A DNA stretch of 64,000 nt. It comes from Tricholomella constricta. Lineage: Eukaryota > Basidiomycota > Agaricomycetes > Agaricales > Lyophyllaceae. The position numbers were made by a program, and so were the translations under genes. The notes under the pieces were generated by a model that worked only from the letters and a program-made list of their open reading frames with translations, was not told the DNA's origin and did no database searches. Numbering within the stretch: position 1 is the stretch's first letter; every line of letters begins with the position of its first letter. Positions 33,056 to 44,856 of the stretch are shown here, piece by piece. The stretch spans positions 1-64,000 of the forward strand of contig JAACJP010000061.1 of the NCBI GenBank assembly GCA_013368375.1, written 5' to 3'.

Positions 33056-33689
33056 ATGTCCCCTTCTACAAAGCAATATGGGAAACAGCGAGAGGCCCAA
33101 TCCAAGCCTCAATCTTCCTCGTCGAAACCCACATCACCCGCCGAATTGCGATCTGGAGGACCCGAAGTCTCTCGGCCGTCTTCCCGGGCTCTGCCTCCCG
33201 GATTTACTCCGTTCACCACCCCGGATGGCACCTATATCATCCCGAACCACCTTGTGCCTGCCACGAGGCTGCAATTATTGGCAGATTTTTTTAAAGAAAA
33301 TCCCCCACAGGATGAAAGCACAGATGTAAGTGAGCAGCTTAGATGGTTTCCTGTAATATCCTCATCATTATGCCCAGGCTATTCAATATAGCGGATCCGA
33401 ACTCTATCCGCTCGGTGCCACAAACGTTGAATCCGAACCCGATCCCGTAGGTCATTCTGCTATTCCGTAGCTTATCCGCTCAATCCCGCGCCCGCAGCCG
33501 CTGACCGAGCAAGAAATCCTGGCTATGCATGGGGAGGTCCTGGCGGTGATGGATCAGCAGGACATTTCCTACTCTGCTGCGTCCCTGCAGCTTTACTATG
33601 CTGCTGTTGCCAGGTTGGAGAGTGACAGTGCCGCCGAGACAGCATTCGGCAATATGCTCAACCGGTTGAATCCTGCCACACATAAGTAG
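33056..33689 (+). CDS. KDZ copy 2, gene E
   Basis: Exons 33056-33325, 33378-33446 and 33498-33689, 176 aa, no stop. The C-terminal domain (PLTEQEILAMHGEV ... YSAASLQLYYAAVARLES) is related to gene E of KDZ-1. The N-terminal part, with LPPGFTPF and IPNHLVPATRLQLLADFFKE, differs from KDZ-1 but is nearly identical in copy 3. Divergent from the broken D gene with about 200 bp between starts. Appears intact although its element is decayed. Confidence 0.75.
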
Positions 33690-33779
33690 ACCTACCGTTG
33701 TATGATTTGAGATGATTGCAATGCATTGAGATATTCCTATGAGCTGCATGAAGAAACAACGAAGCGGGGCTACCCCGGA

Positions 33780-34483
33780 TTGGAGGAATAGCATCCGGAT
33801 TGATCACACACCATCCGGTCCGGCGGCCGCATTGGTGCCAGCGTTCCGGATTGGTATATAAGCGGTTCCGGATTAAATATATACCATCCGGTCAGGCAAC
33901 CGGATTGGTGCCAGCATTCCGGATTGGTATATAAGTGGTTCCGGATTAAATATATACCATCCGGTCAGGCAACCGGATTGATGCCAGCGTTCCGGATTGG
34001 TATATTGCCTGTCCGGGTAGTCAAATTCGTGCATCCGTATACTGTCCCGGACTGCAGGAAGCGGTTCCGGATTAAATATATACCATCCGGTCAGGCAACC
34101 GGATTGGTACCAGCGTTTCGGATTGGTATAGTGCCTGTCCGGGTAGTCAAATTTGTGCACTCCGGACTGGTATATTGCCTGTCCGGGTAGTCACATTCGT
34201 GCATCCGTATGCTGTCCCGGGCTGCAGGAAGCGGTTCCGGATTAAATATATACCATCCGGTCAGCATTCCGGTATATTGCCTGTCCGGATACACTCTGGC
34301 AGCGTAGCGAGCCCGCTGCTGTGGTAACGTACCTTACAGTGTATGAAGTCCGCTGCTCCGTCAACAACAACACACTGTATAGGCGTCCGCTACGACACAG
34401 AGGACCCGCTCGATGCGTCAACTACGGTACACTGTATAGGCCCGCTAGAGCGTCGGTCACATTACAGTGTTGTGTATGTATGT
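33780..34483. repeat. KDZ copy 2 right end: subterminal repeats and tip
   Basis: 33780-34290 holds about five imperfect units with GTTCCGGATTAAATATATAC, CATCCGGTCAGG and CCGGATTGGTATA. The last 190 bp have ACACTGTATAGG and CCGCT(A/C)GA motifs and end ACAGTGTTGTGTATGTATGT, which resembles the KDZ-1 tip. GGGGCCTA would be the adjacent target duplication, but the left end is missing. Confidence 0.7.
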
Positions 34484-35297
34484 GGGGCCTACGCCGACGC
34501 CTGAACCCGGCCCTGCACCCAAGCCTGCCAGGCCCAAACCGAGGCCCAAACGAAGGGCCGAACCTGCGCCCGAACAGGAGTCACAACCCGAGCCTCAACT
34601 TGAACAGGAAGCTGAACCAGGGTCCGAGTCCGGGTCCGAACCCGCGCCCCCCAAATCAACCCGCAAACAGCAGAGGAATACCTTACCAGAGCCCGAGTCC
34701 GGATCCGAGTCCGAACCCGCACTTCCTAAGCCAACCCGTATCAGACGCAAACAGCAGAGGAATACCGTACCAGAGCCCGAGTCCGGGTCCGAGTCCAAAC
34801 CCGCACCTCCTAAGCCAACCCGTATCAGCCGCAAAGAGCAGAGGAATACCTTACAGGAGCCCGTGTCCGGGTCCGAATCCGAGTCGGCAGCACAACGTAA
34901 GACCCCTGGAAACGAAGACATCGATGGATTACCCGCTAGTCCGGACACATCCATTGCAAGAGCGCGCATCACCCGGAAACGACAAGGGAACCCCCCAAAC
35001 TCAAACCGACCGGTAAAGAAGGCTCCGCCAATCACAGAGCAGCGCGAGCAATCCGAGCCCGGATCGGAGCGGGAATCTGAGCCCCATTCCGAACAGGAGC
35101 CTGCCAAAACAACCCGTACCACCCATAAACGTCAAGGGGAAACCTTACCCACTACCCGACCAGTGAAGAAGCCATCCAAGGCCCAACCGGAGCCCGAGTG
35201 TCGTACAACTCGGAGTACCGTGCAGGATCCTGCACCGCGTACGCGCTCACAGAAAAGTCGGGACCGGAAACCACTTGCAAAGGCACACAGGAAATGA
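34484..35297 (+). pseudogene. KDZ copy 3, gene C: 3' fragment
   Basis: Open frame of about 265 codons to the stop at 35297, beginning abruptly at the tip of copy 2. Composition is Pro/Glu/Ser-rich with repeats of about 30 residues (PEPESGSESEPA and RKQQRNT) and ends in basic residues (RKPLAKAHRK), like the tail of gene C in KDZ-1. Convergent with the D gene at 35510-37948, the same order as KDZ-1. The 5' two-thirds are lost, apparently because copy 2 inserted here. The glutamate/serine repeats are encoded by GAGTCCGG-type units, the motif of this element. Confidence 0.6.
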
Positions 35298-35509
35298 ATT
35301 GATAATTTGCTCTCACTTTGAAGTTACAATTATATGACATTTTGCACCAATAACAAACAACAGTGTTGCAAAAAAATGAGTCCGGATATACAATATAAGT
35401 CGGTAACAAAAAAAGGAGTCCGGAAACAATGTTTCCGCAAAACAAGGAGTCCGGATGTACAGTATGAGTCCGTGATATAGTACATATGCTCACAAAATAA
35501 AGAACCTGC

Positions 35510-37948
35510 TCATGCCTTCGAATCTGGCTTTTCCGCCGGTTGAGGAGTGGTGCTCCGCGTCCAATGCAACGGCTGACCTTCGCTGTTCAACATCAGGGGA
35601 GCTGGGCTCCGGCTCCGGCTCCGGCTTCGGCTTTGGCTTTGGCTTTGCACCAGCGGGGGTGCAAGGAGCATGGCAGCAGCTGCTTGCACTGGCTCAGGAG
35701 TCAGGGGAATGATGTTGAGCGTGACGGGCGCAGCAGTGGACGTCCCATCGGATGAAGATGGCGATCCGTACGTCCAGATTGCCTCAATGGGGGGTGGTGA
35801 GGCAACCCGGTTCCTGGATCCGTATGTCCGGGTGACGACGGTCCGGGTCGGTGTCGCGCTGCCTGCTGTGGTCTCCACATCCATGGTGGCGGGTGTCGCA
35901 GCCACTCGATCTGCTTCTACAGGGGGACTCCGATGCGTGGCCTCGACTCCAGCCACTGGTTCTTCAAGGGGGGCGGGCTGAGGAGCAGAGTACTCTTCAG
36001 CCGGCATCTCGTCACCAGGAACATCCATCCTGCACTCCACCTCCATCGCTTCCCCGGGAACGTCTGACTCCACCTCCATCGCTCCAGGCACGACTTCCAG
36101 CTCCCGTTCAGCAGGTTGGGGCGAGGGAGTGGGTGGTGGTGCAGGGGCGGCCTCAGGTACCGGGGAGGGGGCGGAGTCCATGGCAGCGGGGTCGGGAGCG
36201 GACTCGGGTCCGGGCCCGGGTCCGGGTCCGGGTTCTGGTACTGCCAATGCCTCACCCTCTGAGCCCAGGGGAGACAAGCGTGCTGGGGGACTTCCACCCA
36301 CAAGTGACGGGGGCAGAATGTCTGCCTGCCCCCAACGGACTGCTGCCTGCGCTTCGGTTTCCTCCATGGCAGCCAGGTCCATGTCCCAGTCGTTGTCGAC
36401 AATGTTCTGCTCCCTTTCTCGCTCCCACCTCTCCCTTTCCGCCTCCCGCCGGTCCATTCTTTCGTGGATCTCCTTTATGCTGCTACATCCCTCAAGCCGG
36501 AGCCAGGCCTCAGACATCTCCTTAAATGCCGCACTGCCCTTTTCCCCATCTGCGCGCATGCCCTCCAACTCGGCCAAGAACTGCCTCTGGTTTTCGAAAG
36601 CCATCGTGAGGTCATGCGCCCACTGTTGGTGCTGGTATTCCAGCTGCTCCACCCGCCTTGTGAGGTTCTCCAGAGTCAAGTCCGTTGTGGCTCCCGTCAG
36701 GACTTCAACCCGATGCGCTAGTTGCACCAGCCTCGTCGGGTCGGAGGAAGGTGCGGGGTTCTGGGATCCAGATGCGGATGGGGCTGCAGGGTTCCCGGAC
36801 CCGGACCCGGACGGCGGTGGCTGGATCATCCGCGGGGCGACGGATGGACCCGCAGCTGCTTTGAAGATTAGTTTGGGCACAGAAGGGGAAAGAAAATTGG
36901 ACTTTACTTCGCACAACGGCCACTTTCTTCTCCTCCTTCCGGATGGAGTGCTCACAGCGGCATTTCTGCACCTGGCAGCCCTCACAAACGTATCCGGATC
37001 GCGGCTGGATGCACCGGAGATTTTTGACCACGCATCGTCAGCACCGGGTCGGGTAGTCCTGCCCAGGGAGTGTTTCCCGGACCTGCATGTCTTCATCCGG
37101 GACAAACGGGTCTGCTGCGGGCTCCACCGGACGGTCTTCCTCTGCCGCCAGCTCTCCGAAGGTCTTCATTTTCTTGGTAGGGCGGGGCTTGGGCCGATCT
37201 GCGGGTGCTTTGCGTTTCCGGTTGGGTCCGGGAACGGGAGGGGAGATGGGGTGCGCCCCAAACGCTGGGCTGACCGTCGGGCTGCGTGGACGATCGGGTG
37301 GCAGTGGGGTGCTCACGCGGGTTGACCGGGCCTTCGCTTCGCGGGCCTTCGCTTGAACGCCCGCAGCCGTCATCATGGTGAGGTGCGGGGTGGACTTCTT
37401 CCGATGCGGTTCCTTCTTCGCTTTCTTCGGTTGCGGTCTTGTGCGAGTGGTCCCAGGGGCTGGGGCAGGACTAGGGGTCTGGACTGGGGAAGGAACGGGG
37501 GGTGGGGCGGGAGCGGGTCCGGGAGCAGGTCCGGGAGCGGGTCCGGGTCCGGAAGGTAATGGGGGTCCGGGCAGACTTCTGGGGGGCGGATGAGAGGTGG
37601 TGTTGACCAGGGGAGGCACTGATGTTGGCACTCCCAAACGGCCTGCAAGCTCTGAAAGGACCCGATCCAATGGCATGTCCCCAGCAGTGAGAAATTTCAA
37701 TACCGGGAGCGCTCGCGCAATCTGCGACTGCCTCCGGACCTGGATCACTTCCGCCGGTGCTCCCACAAACGTCGGCCACAAGTCTCTCTTCAAAATTAAG
37801 TTGGTAAGCTTTTCTAACAACCCAAGTGGGAGACACTTACCGCTCGATCATACAGTGCGGTGAGCCCGAGTGCATTCCGGTACCGGATGCACTCCCGAAG
37901 CTCCGCGTCCATGTTGTTGACCCCGTTGATAAGGTGTTGCCAGTTCAT
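35510..37948 (-). CDS. KDZ copy 3, gene D: Zn2Cys6-cluster protein with an in-frame TGA
   Basis: Exons 37948-37841, 37787-36908 and 36858-35510 join in phase to 779 codons. N-terminal region ECIRYRNALGLTALYDRA; second block with IARALPVLKFLTAGDMPLD; Pro/Ala/Gly repeats; Lys/Arg-rich stretch; then the cluster C-[TGA]-R-C-x6-C-x8-C-x2-C-x6-C (codons 285-314), aligned with the KDZ-1 cluster through the shared YP-RC-x-RC-NL-C pattern. The TGA at 37040-37038 replaces one residue between the first two cysteines, and clear coding sequence continues. After the cluster come coiled coils (LTRRVEQLEYQHQQW; REAERERWEREREQN) and a Pro-rich tail ending KPDSKA. Either a dead copy with one nonsense change or recoded. 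Divergent from gene E. Confidence 0.7.
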
Positions 37949-38078
37949 TCTTGCTACGGGTGCGCTGATTGATGGGGGGTAGACGTACACGGATCAGTCG
38001 CAACAGTGTGTGGCAGGAGGTGAAAATTTGTTCAACATGTGTCACCTGATCAGCCGGCGCGCTTCTTTTTCCCATCAC

Positions 38079-38769
38079 ATGACCGGGGATCTCTTCCGGA
38101 TCGATCAGATATTCAGCCTCTTACTATCAATCATCGTGGCCCCTTCTACCAAGCAATATGGGAAACAAAAACAAGCCCAACCCAACCCCCAATCTTCGTC
38201 GTCCAATCCCAAATTGCCCGCTGTCTCACAATCCGGTGGTCCCGAAGTCTCTCGGCCATCTTCCCGGGCTCTGCCTCCCGGATACACTCCGCTCCCCACC
38301 CCGGAGGGCACATTCATTATCCCAAATCACCTTGTCCCGGCAGCAAGGCTGCAATTATTGGCGGACTTTTTTAAAGAAAATCCCCCACAGGATGAAAACA
38401 CAGAAGTAAGTGAGCAGCTTAGATGGTTTCCTGTAATCTCCTCATCGTTATGCCCAGGCCATTCAATATAGTGGATCCGAACTCTATCCGCTCGGTGCCA
38501 CAAACGTTGAATCCGAACCCGATCCCGTAGGTCATTCTGCTATTCCGTAGCTTATCCGCTCAATCCCGCGCCCGCAGCCGCTGACCGAGCAAGAAATCCT
38601 GGCTATGCATGGGGAGGTCCTGGCGGTGATGGATCAGCAGGACATTTCCTACTCTGCTGCGGCAATCCAGCTTTACTATGCTGCCGTTGCGAGGTTGGAG
38701 AGTGACAGTGCCGCCGAGACCGCATTCGGCAATATCCTCAACCGGTTGAATCCTGCCACACATAAGTAG
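38079..38769 (+). CDS. KDZ copy 3, gene E
   Basis: Exons to 38405, then 38458-38526 and 38578-38769, the same exon lengths as copy 2. The ATG used in copy 2 is GTG here (38136); the nearest upstream in-frame ATG is 38079, which would add 19 residues. C-terminal domain is nearly identical to copy 2. Either the start moved or the gene lost initiation. Confidence 0.65.
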
Positions 38770-38859
38770 ACCTAGCATTGTATAATTTGATATCATTGCA
38801 ATGCAGTGAGATGTTCCTATGATCTGCATGAAGAAACAACGAAGCGGAGCCGCCCGGAT

Positions 38860-39680
38860 CGTAGCAAATGGAATCCGGATTGAATAATTTCTTACCGGAC
38901 AGGCGACCGGATTGTATGAAAAACATTGGGATTGATCATATACCTACCGGACAGGCGACCGGATCGTAGAAGATGCATCCGGAATAATTATACGCCCACC
39001 AGACAGCCGCCCAGATTGTAGCAAATGGCATCCGGATTGAATATTTTCTCACCGGACAGGCGACCGGATTGTAGGAAATACATCTGGATTGATGATATAC
39101 CTACCGGACAGGCGACCGGATCGCACAAGATGCATCCAGAATACGTATACGCCCACCAGACAGCCGCCCAGATCGTAGAAAATGGAATCCGGATTGAATA
39201 ATTTTTTACCGGCCAGGCGACCGGATTGTACGAAATACATCCGGATTGAATCTATACCTACTGGACAGGCGACTGGATCGTAGCAGATTGAATCTACATT
39301 CACCTTCCGGACAGGCGGCCGGATTGCCATATTACCTGTCCGGATCCGCAGTCATACGAGTGCGTCCGCAATCGACGAAATCTGCTGTCCCGGATGGCAG
39401 GGAGCGGTTCCGGGCTGAATATTTACATCCGGTTACCGGATCCGCGGTCAAGAACCGGCTGCAGTGGTAATGGTTTGAGGATGAGTGCTCTCTGGGCGGT
39501 GTACCGAGCCCGCTGCTGTGGTAACCTACCCTACAGTGTATTGGACCCGCTGCTCCGTTAACCACGACACACTGTAAAGGCGTCCGCTACGACACAGAGG
39601 ACCCGCTCGATGCATCAACTACGGTACACTGTATACGTCCGCTAGAGCGTCGGTCACATTACAGTGTTGTGTATGTATGT
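38860..39680. repeat. KDZ copy 3 right end: subterminal repeats and tip
   Basis: About seven units of roughly 60 bp with ATCCGGATTGA and ACCGGACAGGCGACCGGAT, then the same 200-bp tip as copy 2 (ACACACTGTAAAGGCGTCCG ... ACAGTGTTGTGTATGTATGT, ending 39680). The adjacent GGAGTCGC would be the duplication. Confidence 0.7.
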
Positions 39681-40768
39681 GGAGTCGCGGCGGCGCTGTG
39701 TACAACAGCGAGGAGGCGCTGCATGGCCCGTGGTAATGCTCCCAAGCACAGGTATTCATTACAAGTAAGTGATATATCAGAGTGTCCTATAGTTAAAGCC
39801 ATTTAATGTATCAAGGTATGGCTTGTCATTACAATGGTTGATATATCAATCTGCCGAGGTCTGGTGAAGAGGCAGCCCTCTCTCGGCCATGAAGTTATTC
39901 CTTCAAAATGCAAGTTGAGCTACTTGTGATTGTAGAGTCGAGATGTATAGCTTACCGTAGCTGCACTTAGATTGAGGATCTCAAATCACTTCCTCATTTC
40001 TTCCTGTGAAATGTGTCATTAAGTGGTGAATCAAGTACCACAGCCTCACAAGTTTTCATACAGATGAAAAGGCTTGCATTATACTTACATTATTGGGTTC
40101 TGGGTGAAGGTTTGAATACATGAACTCAGATCAAAGGAGAATCACAGCTGTCTCAACAGCCTCCTCCTCAGTTGATCTGGCTCAAATGGACAGATCGGTT
40201 TTAAACATGGAATGGGGGCCTTCGATCGTCTTCACTGGCACAGAAATATGTCCTACATCGTCCGTAATGGCGTGAAAGGGCTGGGAGACGCGACATGTCA
40301 CACATTGTCACATACGCGTCGTGCTGATTTAACCCCCATGGCCAGACGGTCGAAGGTTTTTTCACCCGCACACACCCCTCAATGTCTCAAACTCGCCGCT
40401 TTTCATGGTTATAGTACAATTCACATCTTCTGTCCGGACACTTTTTCATATTTCCACAAAGTGAATGAATCAGAAATCTTATCTAAATGAATTTTCAAGA
40501 TATCAAAAATCCCTCCAATTAAAAGAAAGACCAAGTGAAAATATTGACTTTTCTCTCTCAGAGTTTTTCAAAGATGAGCCAGGGAGAGAGGAAAGTTCAT
40601 CGGCGCGCGCACATACAATTTTGGGTGGCCTCTATAACAAACAATGACAATCAAAAATTCATTTGCATTGCCCAGAGTCCCCACAAGTCCCAATAATGGT
40701 TTCCCTCGGGGCAGGTCTATCGTCGCTCCCCTCCATCACTCCCATCACTCCCCCGATCGCCTTGGAAG
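39681..40768. other. Gene-free stretch
   Basis: AT-richer sequence beyond the last KDZ end. I see no gene, RNA or repeat that I can support. Confidence 0.5.
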
Positions 40769-41345
40769 CTACGCACGCAGAGGCCAGGAGATCCTCCCTT
40801 TAAAAGAAAATTTGAACCCTATATGCTTAATTTTTCTTTCCGACACCCCCTTGGCTTTAGTTCTTGTTCTCTCTATGCGGGGGTCATCGCTTTTAATCTT
40901 CCTTATTGCCTTGTAGGCTAGGGCTTGTGTTATGCTGCTTAGTTTCGCGCCGGTTATTTTGAGGTGGGGTTCTATTGTGTCGTCGAAATTTGGATCTGCG
41001 GGTATTCTTGTAGCTTCGTCTGCAAGCTTGTCGGCTCCTTCGTTTCTGGTGTGGCCGTTATGGCCTTTCACCCATCGGCTTGTCAGGGTGTTTCTTCTTC
41101 TTAGGCGGGCTATTGTGAGTTTTATTAGTTCCGCATTTTTTGTTTCGATGAAGCCTTCATTTTCGATTCTTTGGAGGCTCGAGGAGACGTTTTGTATAAC
41201 ATATTTTGAGTCTAGTTCTATGAAAAGGCGGCTGTCTATGGGCGCTTTTTCGGCTACTTCTTTTAGGGTCAGTAATTCGGCGGTTTGGCTCGATTGGGCG
41301 CCTCTTGTCTCCTTACCTCCATCATCGTGTACTTTCCTACTGGCA
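40769..41345 (-). pseudogene. RNase H domain fragment of a non-LTR-type element
   Basis: Minus-strand frame with QTAELLTL (Glu), ELDSKYV (Asp) and KGHNGHTRNEGADKLADEA (His/Asp) of RNase H type I; the first catalytic TDGS segment is missing, so it is 5'-truncated near 41345. The downstream TGAKLSSITQALAYKAIRKIK is usual in basidiomycete RNase H ORFs linked to reverse transcriptases. Such domains degrade RNA in RNA-DNA hybrids; this copy should be inactive. Confidence 0.7.
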
Positions 41346-42213
41346 CCGTAGAATCTCTATTTGTGTCTGATTCTCGCGTCCTTCGTTGCGCGTCCTCCAA
41401 CCAAGAGATCCGCCTACAGCCTTCAGCTTCCTGTTCACCTCCGGGCCATTCCTTACTACAGATCTTCCTGCTCGTCCTTCCCAAGCCCGTCCTCCATGGC
41501 TCCCCCGCTTAAACGCAAACCTACCTCCCTCGCTCCCTCGCCTCCTTCCTCGCCTCTCTCCCCCATTCCTGAGCTTAACGCTGTTTCGTCTTCCGCGATC
41601 CCGCTCAGGCGCCCTCCCCGCTCCATCTTCGCTCAATCCTGCCGGGCCTACTGTCTCAGATCCCCAACCTTCCTCTGGGGATTCCCAACCATTTCCAGCT
41701 GCCACTTCACATTCCGCGTCAGATCGGGCCTCACGCACCCCCACTTCCTGCATACAGTCCCTCGCTCCCTCCCCACTCGATGCGCCCCCTCCTCCCGAGC
41801 TCGACGGCCCCACTCCCTCCAGTCTTCCCTCTTTCTCCTCAACTGAAATTTTCACCGCTCAACACGCTGTCCTCAACTTCCCTCGTAAACCCTCGCAGGA
41901 TCCCGCTTCCCTCACCTCCATCCTATCCGACTCTCTCAAGCCGTCCCTCCCTCTGTCACCCGCCCCTTCATCCGTTCCCTTAATATCTTGTGCTAATGGC
42001 AAACGAAGGGCTCGGTCCACCGACCTCAGCCACGATGCCGACTTCGTCGACAAGATCATCGAATCTGCACGTCCCGTGGCCGGCATTCCTTCCCTCGGGC
42101 AGTCCACACGCCCTACGGTTCACTTCTCCGGTGTTCTATCACCCACCGCTACTACCAATGCCTCCTCCCCTCTTCACACACCCTTCTCCCCCGCCTCCCG
42201 GACCTTCAGCGAC

Positions 42214-43940
42214 ATGTCTGTTATCCCCCCACTCGCCCTCGCCTCACAAGGCAGCGATTCGACTGTTGTCTCCCCTTACGCTGTCTCGGAGTACGAGAAG
42301 ATTGCGTACTACAACGGCATCACCGACAACGACGACCACCCCAACCTCCTTTACCGGTCTGATCTCTTCACCAATCCCTTCCCCAAGCCCCAGGGCAGAT
42401 TCGCCAATCTCCCGACCAAGTCGCTTCGAGAAGTCTACGACACCTCGCTCAACAAGGTCTGGCACACTGTCGGTCCCGAGATCCGCGACCTGCTGAAAGG
42501 TCGCAAGCTTCGCTATTGGTCCATCGACCCTGCTCGCTTTGTCAGCTACGGAGAGGACGACGAGCAGACTCTCGGTCCACCCGTCATTTGGGTCGGTGTC
42601 TATCCCAACTCTACCTCTCCCGACACCGCCCACGAGGTCTCCCAGGACATCCTTGCTCTTCTCGCGCAGAATGGAGTCCAGGATGTCGTGGTGGAGTGGC
42701 GTGAGGCCGTTTTGTCCAAGCTTTCAGGTCCACCCCTCATGCGCGTTGTCGGCAGCAACAACCCTACCGCCTACGTCCGTCGTATATTCACTGCCGCTCT
42801 CAACATTCCCCTCGCCACCAAGGAGAGGGAGACCGATGATGTCCAGGGTAGCCTCACTCTCTTTTTCCACGAGAATAAGGACAAGCGCGGCAACCCCAGC
42901 GATAAGGTGTTGGGCGTCAGCAACTGCCACGTCCTCCGGAAGGACACCACCGTCGACTACGACTTCAAGGGGTCTGGCGCACCTAAACAGTATGTTCGTG
43001 CCAACGGAACGCGTCGCTTCGAGCAGGGTTTGGACGAAATCAGGACTCTCATTGGCAACCACGGCATGGTTGCCGACGCCTACATCAGAGGAATCGTCAG
43101 GTTGGAGGCGAAGCAGAACCGGGACAGAGATGACGATAGAGAGCTTCGCAAAAATAAAGACCTCTTGCTCGAGAGGCAAGAGGCTATCGCCGAGCTCGAG
43201 GAATTCTATGGTGAGGTCAAGAACCAGTGGAGCGACATTGGGCTCCGCAACATCGGTCACGTTCGTTACGCTAAGGCCATCTCCGTCGACATTGAGGGTG
43301 GAACACGGTATACGGAGGATTGGGGTGCTTTCGAAGTTGATGAGACGAAGGTCAAGGCCGAGTTTCAAGGCACATTCGTAGATCTGGGTGCGGTTTGACT
43401 CATTTTTATCATTTACTTTGTTTAACAAAACTTTATTCAGGAACTGACATTTCTCCCGACAAAGTGACCGCCATGTTCTATCCTCAGAGTTATACCAGGA
43501 CCGCTTTTAAGTATCCCGACGATCGAAAGCTCAAGATCCAAGGTGTCGTCACGCGCGAGCTCCTCGCCAATCCTGACTTGTTCGACAGCGACAACCGGCC
43601 CTGCCTTATCGTCGGGAAAGACGGTACCAAGACTGGCCTCACCTTTGGACGCTATGCGGGCCTCGAGTCCTACCTCTGCGACGAACTCGGTGTTGAGTCC
43701 ATCGAGCTCGGAATCTACAACTGGGGGAAGAATTCGGGCGTCTTTGCAGACAAAGGAGACTCTGGTGCCCTCATCTGGGACGGCAATGGTCGTGTCGTTG
43801 GCCAACTCCACTCTGGCCAGTCGAAAGGCGGCTCGAGCAACTCCCATGTCACCTACGCCACCCCTGGCTGGTGGCTCCTGGAACGTATCAAGCTCCGCTT
43901 TCCTTACGCTGTCTTCTTCCGCAACACCTGGTCTGCGTGA
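42214..43940 (+). CDS. PA-clan (trypsin-like) serine-protease-fold protein
   Basis: Exons 42214-43387 and 43441-43940 (53-bp intron, donor GTGCGG), 557 aa from ATG 42214. After about 60 residues comes a conserved region (PNLLYRSDLF, LLKGRKLRYWSIDPARF). The C-terminal half has the pieces of a catalytic triad: SNCHVLR (His, about residue 238), YTEDWGAFEVD (Asp, about 368) and DKGDSGALIWDGNG followed by VVGQLHSG (Ser, about 498). An insertion between His and Asp holds a charged coiled coil (RDRDDDRELRKNKD). No signal peptide from this start, so probably intracellular. The frame stays open and Pro/Ser-rich upstream to about 41390 without an ATG; an ATG at 41495 (MAPPLKRK) lies in another frame, so an upstream exon is possible. 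Substrate unknown. Confidence 0.72.
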
Positions 43941-43974
43941 GAACAACATTGTTGGCCTCCTACTCTCCATCTCC

Positions 43975-44178
43975 ACGCTCCTTCTCTTTGATCACTCGTT
44001 CTTGTATTTTGGGGTGTCCACAGTAAAGATCCACATAGATTACCTATAATTATTAATTAGGCTTTCCGACGACTACACGCTCCTTCTCTTTGATCACTCG
44101 TTCTTGTATTTTGGGGTGTCCACAGTAAAGATCCACATAGATTACCTATAATTATTAATTAGGCTTTCCGACGACTGC
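43975..44178. repeat. 102-bp tandem duplication
   Basis: Two essentially identical copies (period 102) beginning ACGCTCCTTCTCTTTGATCA, starting 35 bp after the protease-like gene's stop; likely its 3' untranslated region, recently duplicated. Confidence 0.85.
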
Positions 44179-44856
44179 CCTGTGCACCTGAGCAACACCT
44201 GAGCACATTGTATATCGCGCGTGAAATTTCCCAACTCACGATGGTCGACATGACACCCGTAGGGGTTCGCCGAGGCTTGTAATTCTAGCAACAGTCGTTT
44301 CTCACTAACAACGCAATGGGCGTCCTTTTTCTCTTCTACGCGGGTCCCTGTTGGTAGATACTGATAGCAAGCTTTTGAGCAGGCTGGATGAGGTTCAATG
44401 CCATCGCGGTCGAAGCAGACGTTGCTGGTCAATAAAGACAAATAATGCATTGTTGATTAGCCGACGACGCGTTTTCACAAACGGTATCCGCTGCACTGCA
44501 CACTGGCCGATAAGCTGGGAACTCGCACACGTGCTGTGTGTGCGTGGGCAGAGCTGTGTGTTTTTATCCGAGAGCCGGTTCCCACACGGGGCATGCGCGC
44601 TATGTATGATTTATTTGATATACGCAAGTCGCAACCAGACCTTTTTGTGTTGGGTTTGCCATCCAACGGATGGATGAGATACATACGAAGGAAGGAGGGT
44701 ACGCGCATGTGAGGAAGCATAGCGATGGAAAGGAAGTAGTGGACTAGGAAGAAATGCTAAAGAGGGACTGATGCCCAGAGATAGCAAAACGGAGACCCAA
44801 GATCGCATACCTAGTGATACCTTGACACATTCATCTTACTCGACTACAATACCCGA
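44179..44856. other. Intergenic stretch
   Basis: Between convergent genes. Nothing recognisable. Confidence 0.5.

Noticed and set aside
36129..37325. 398-codon plus-strand frame across the copy-3 D gene
   Set aside because: Antisense shadow of Pro/Gly-rich coding; the minus frame has the conserved N-terminal block, splice phases and zinc cluster.
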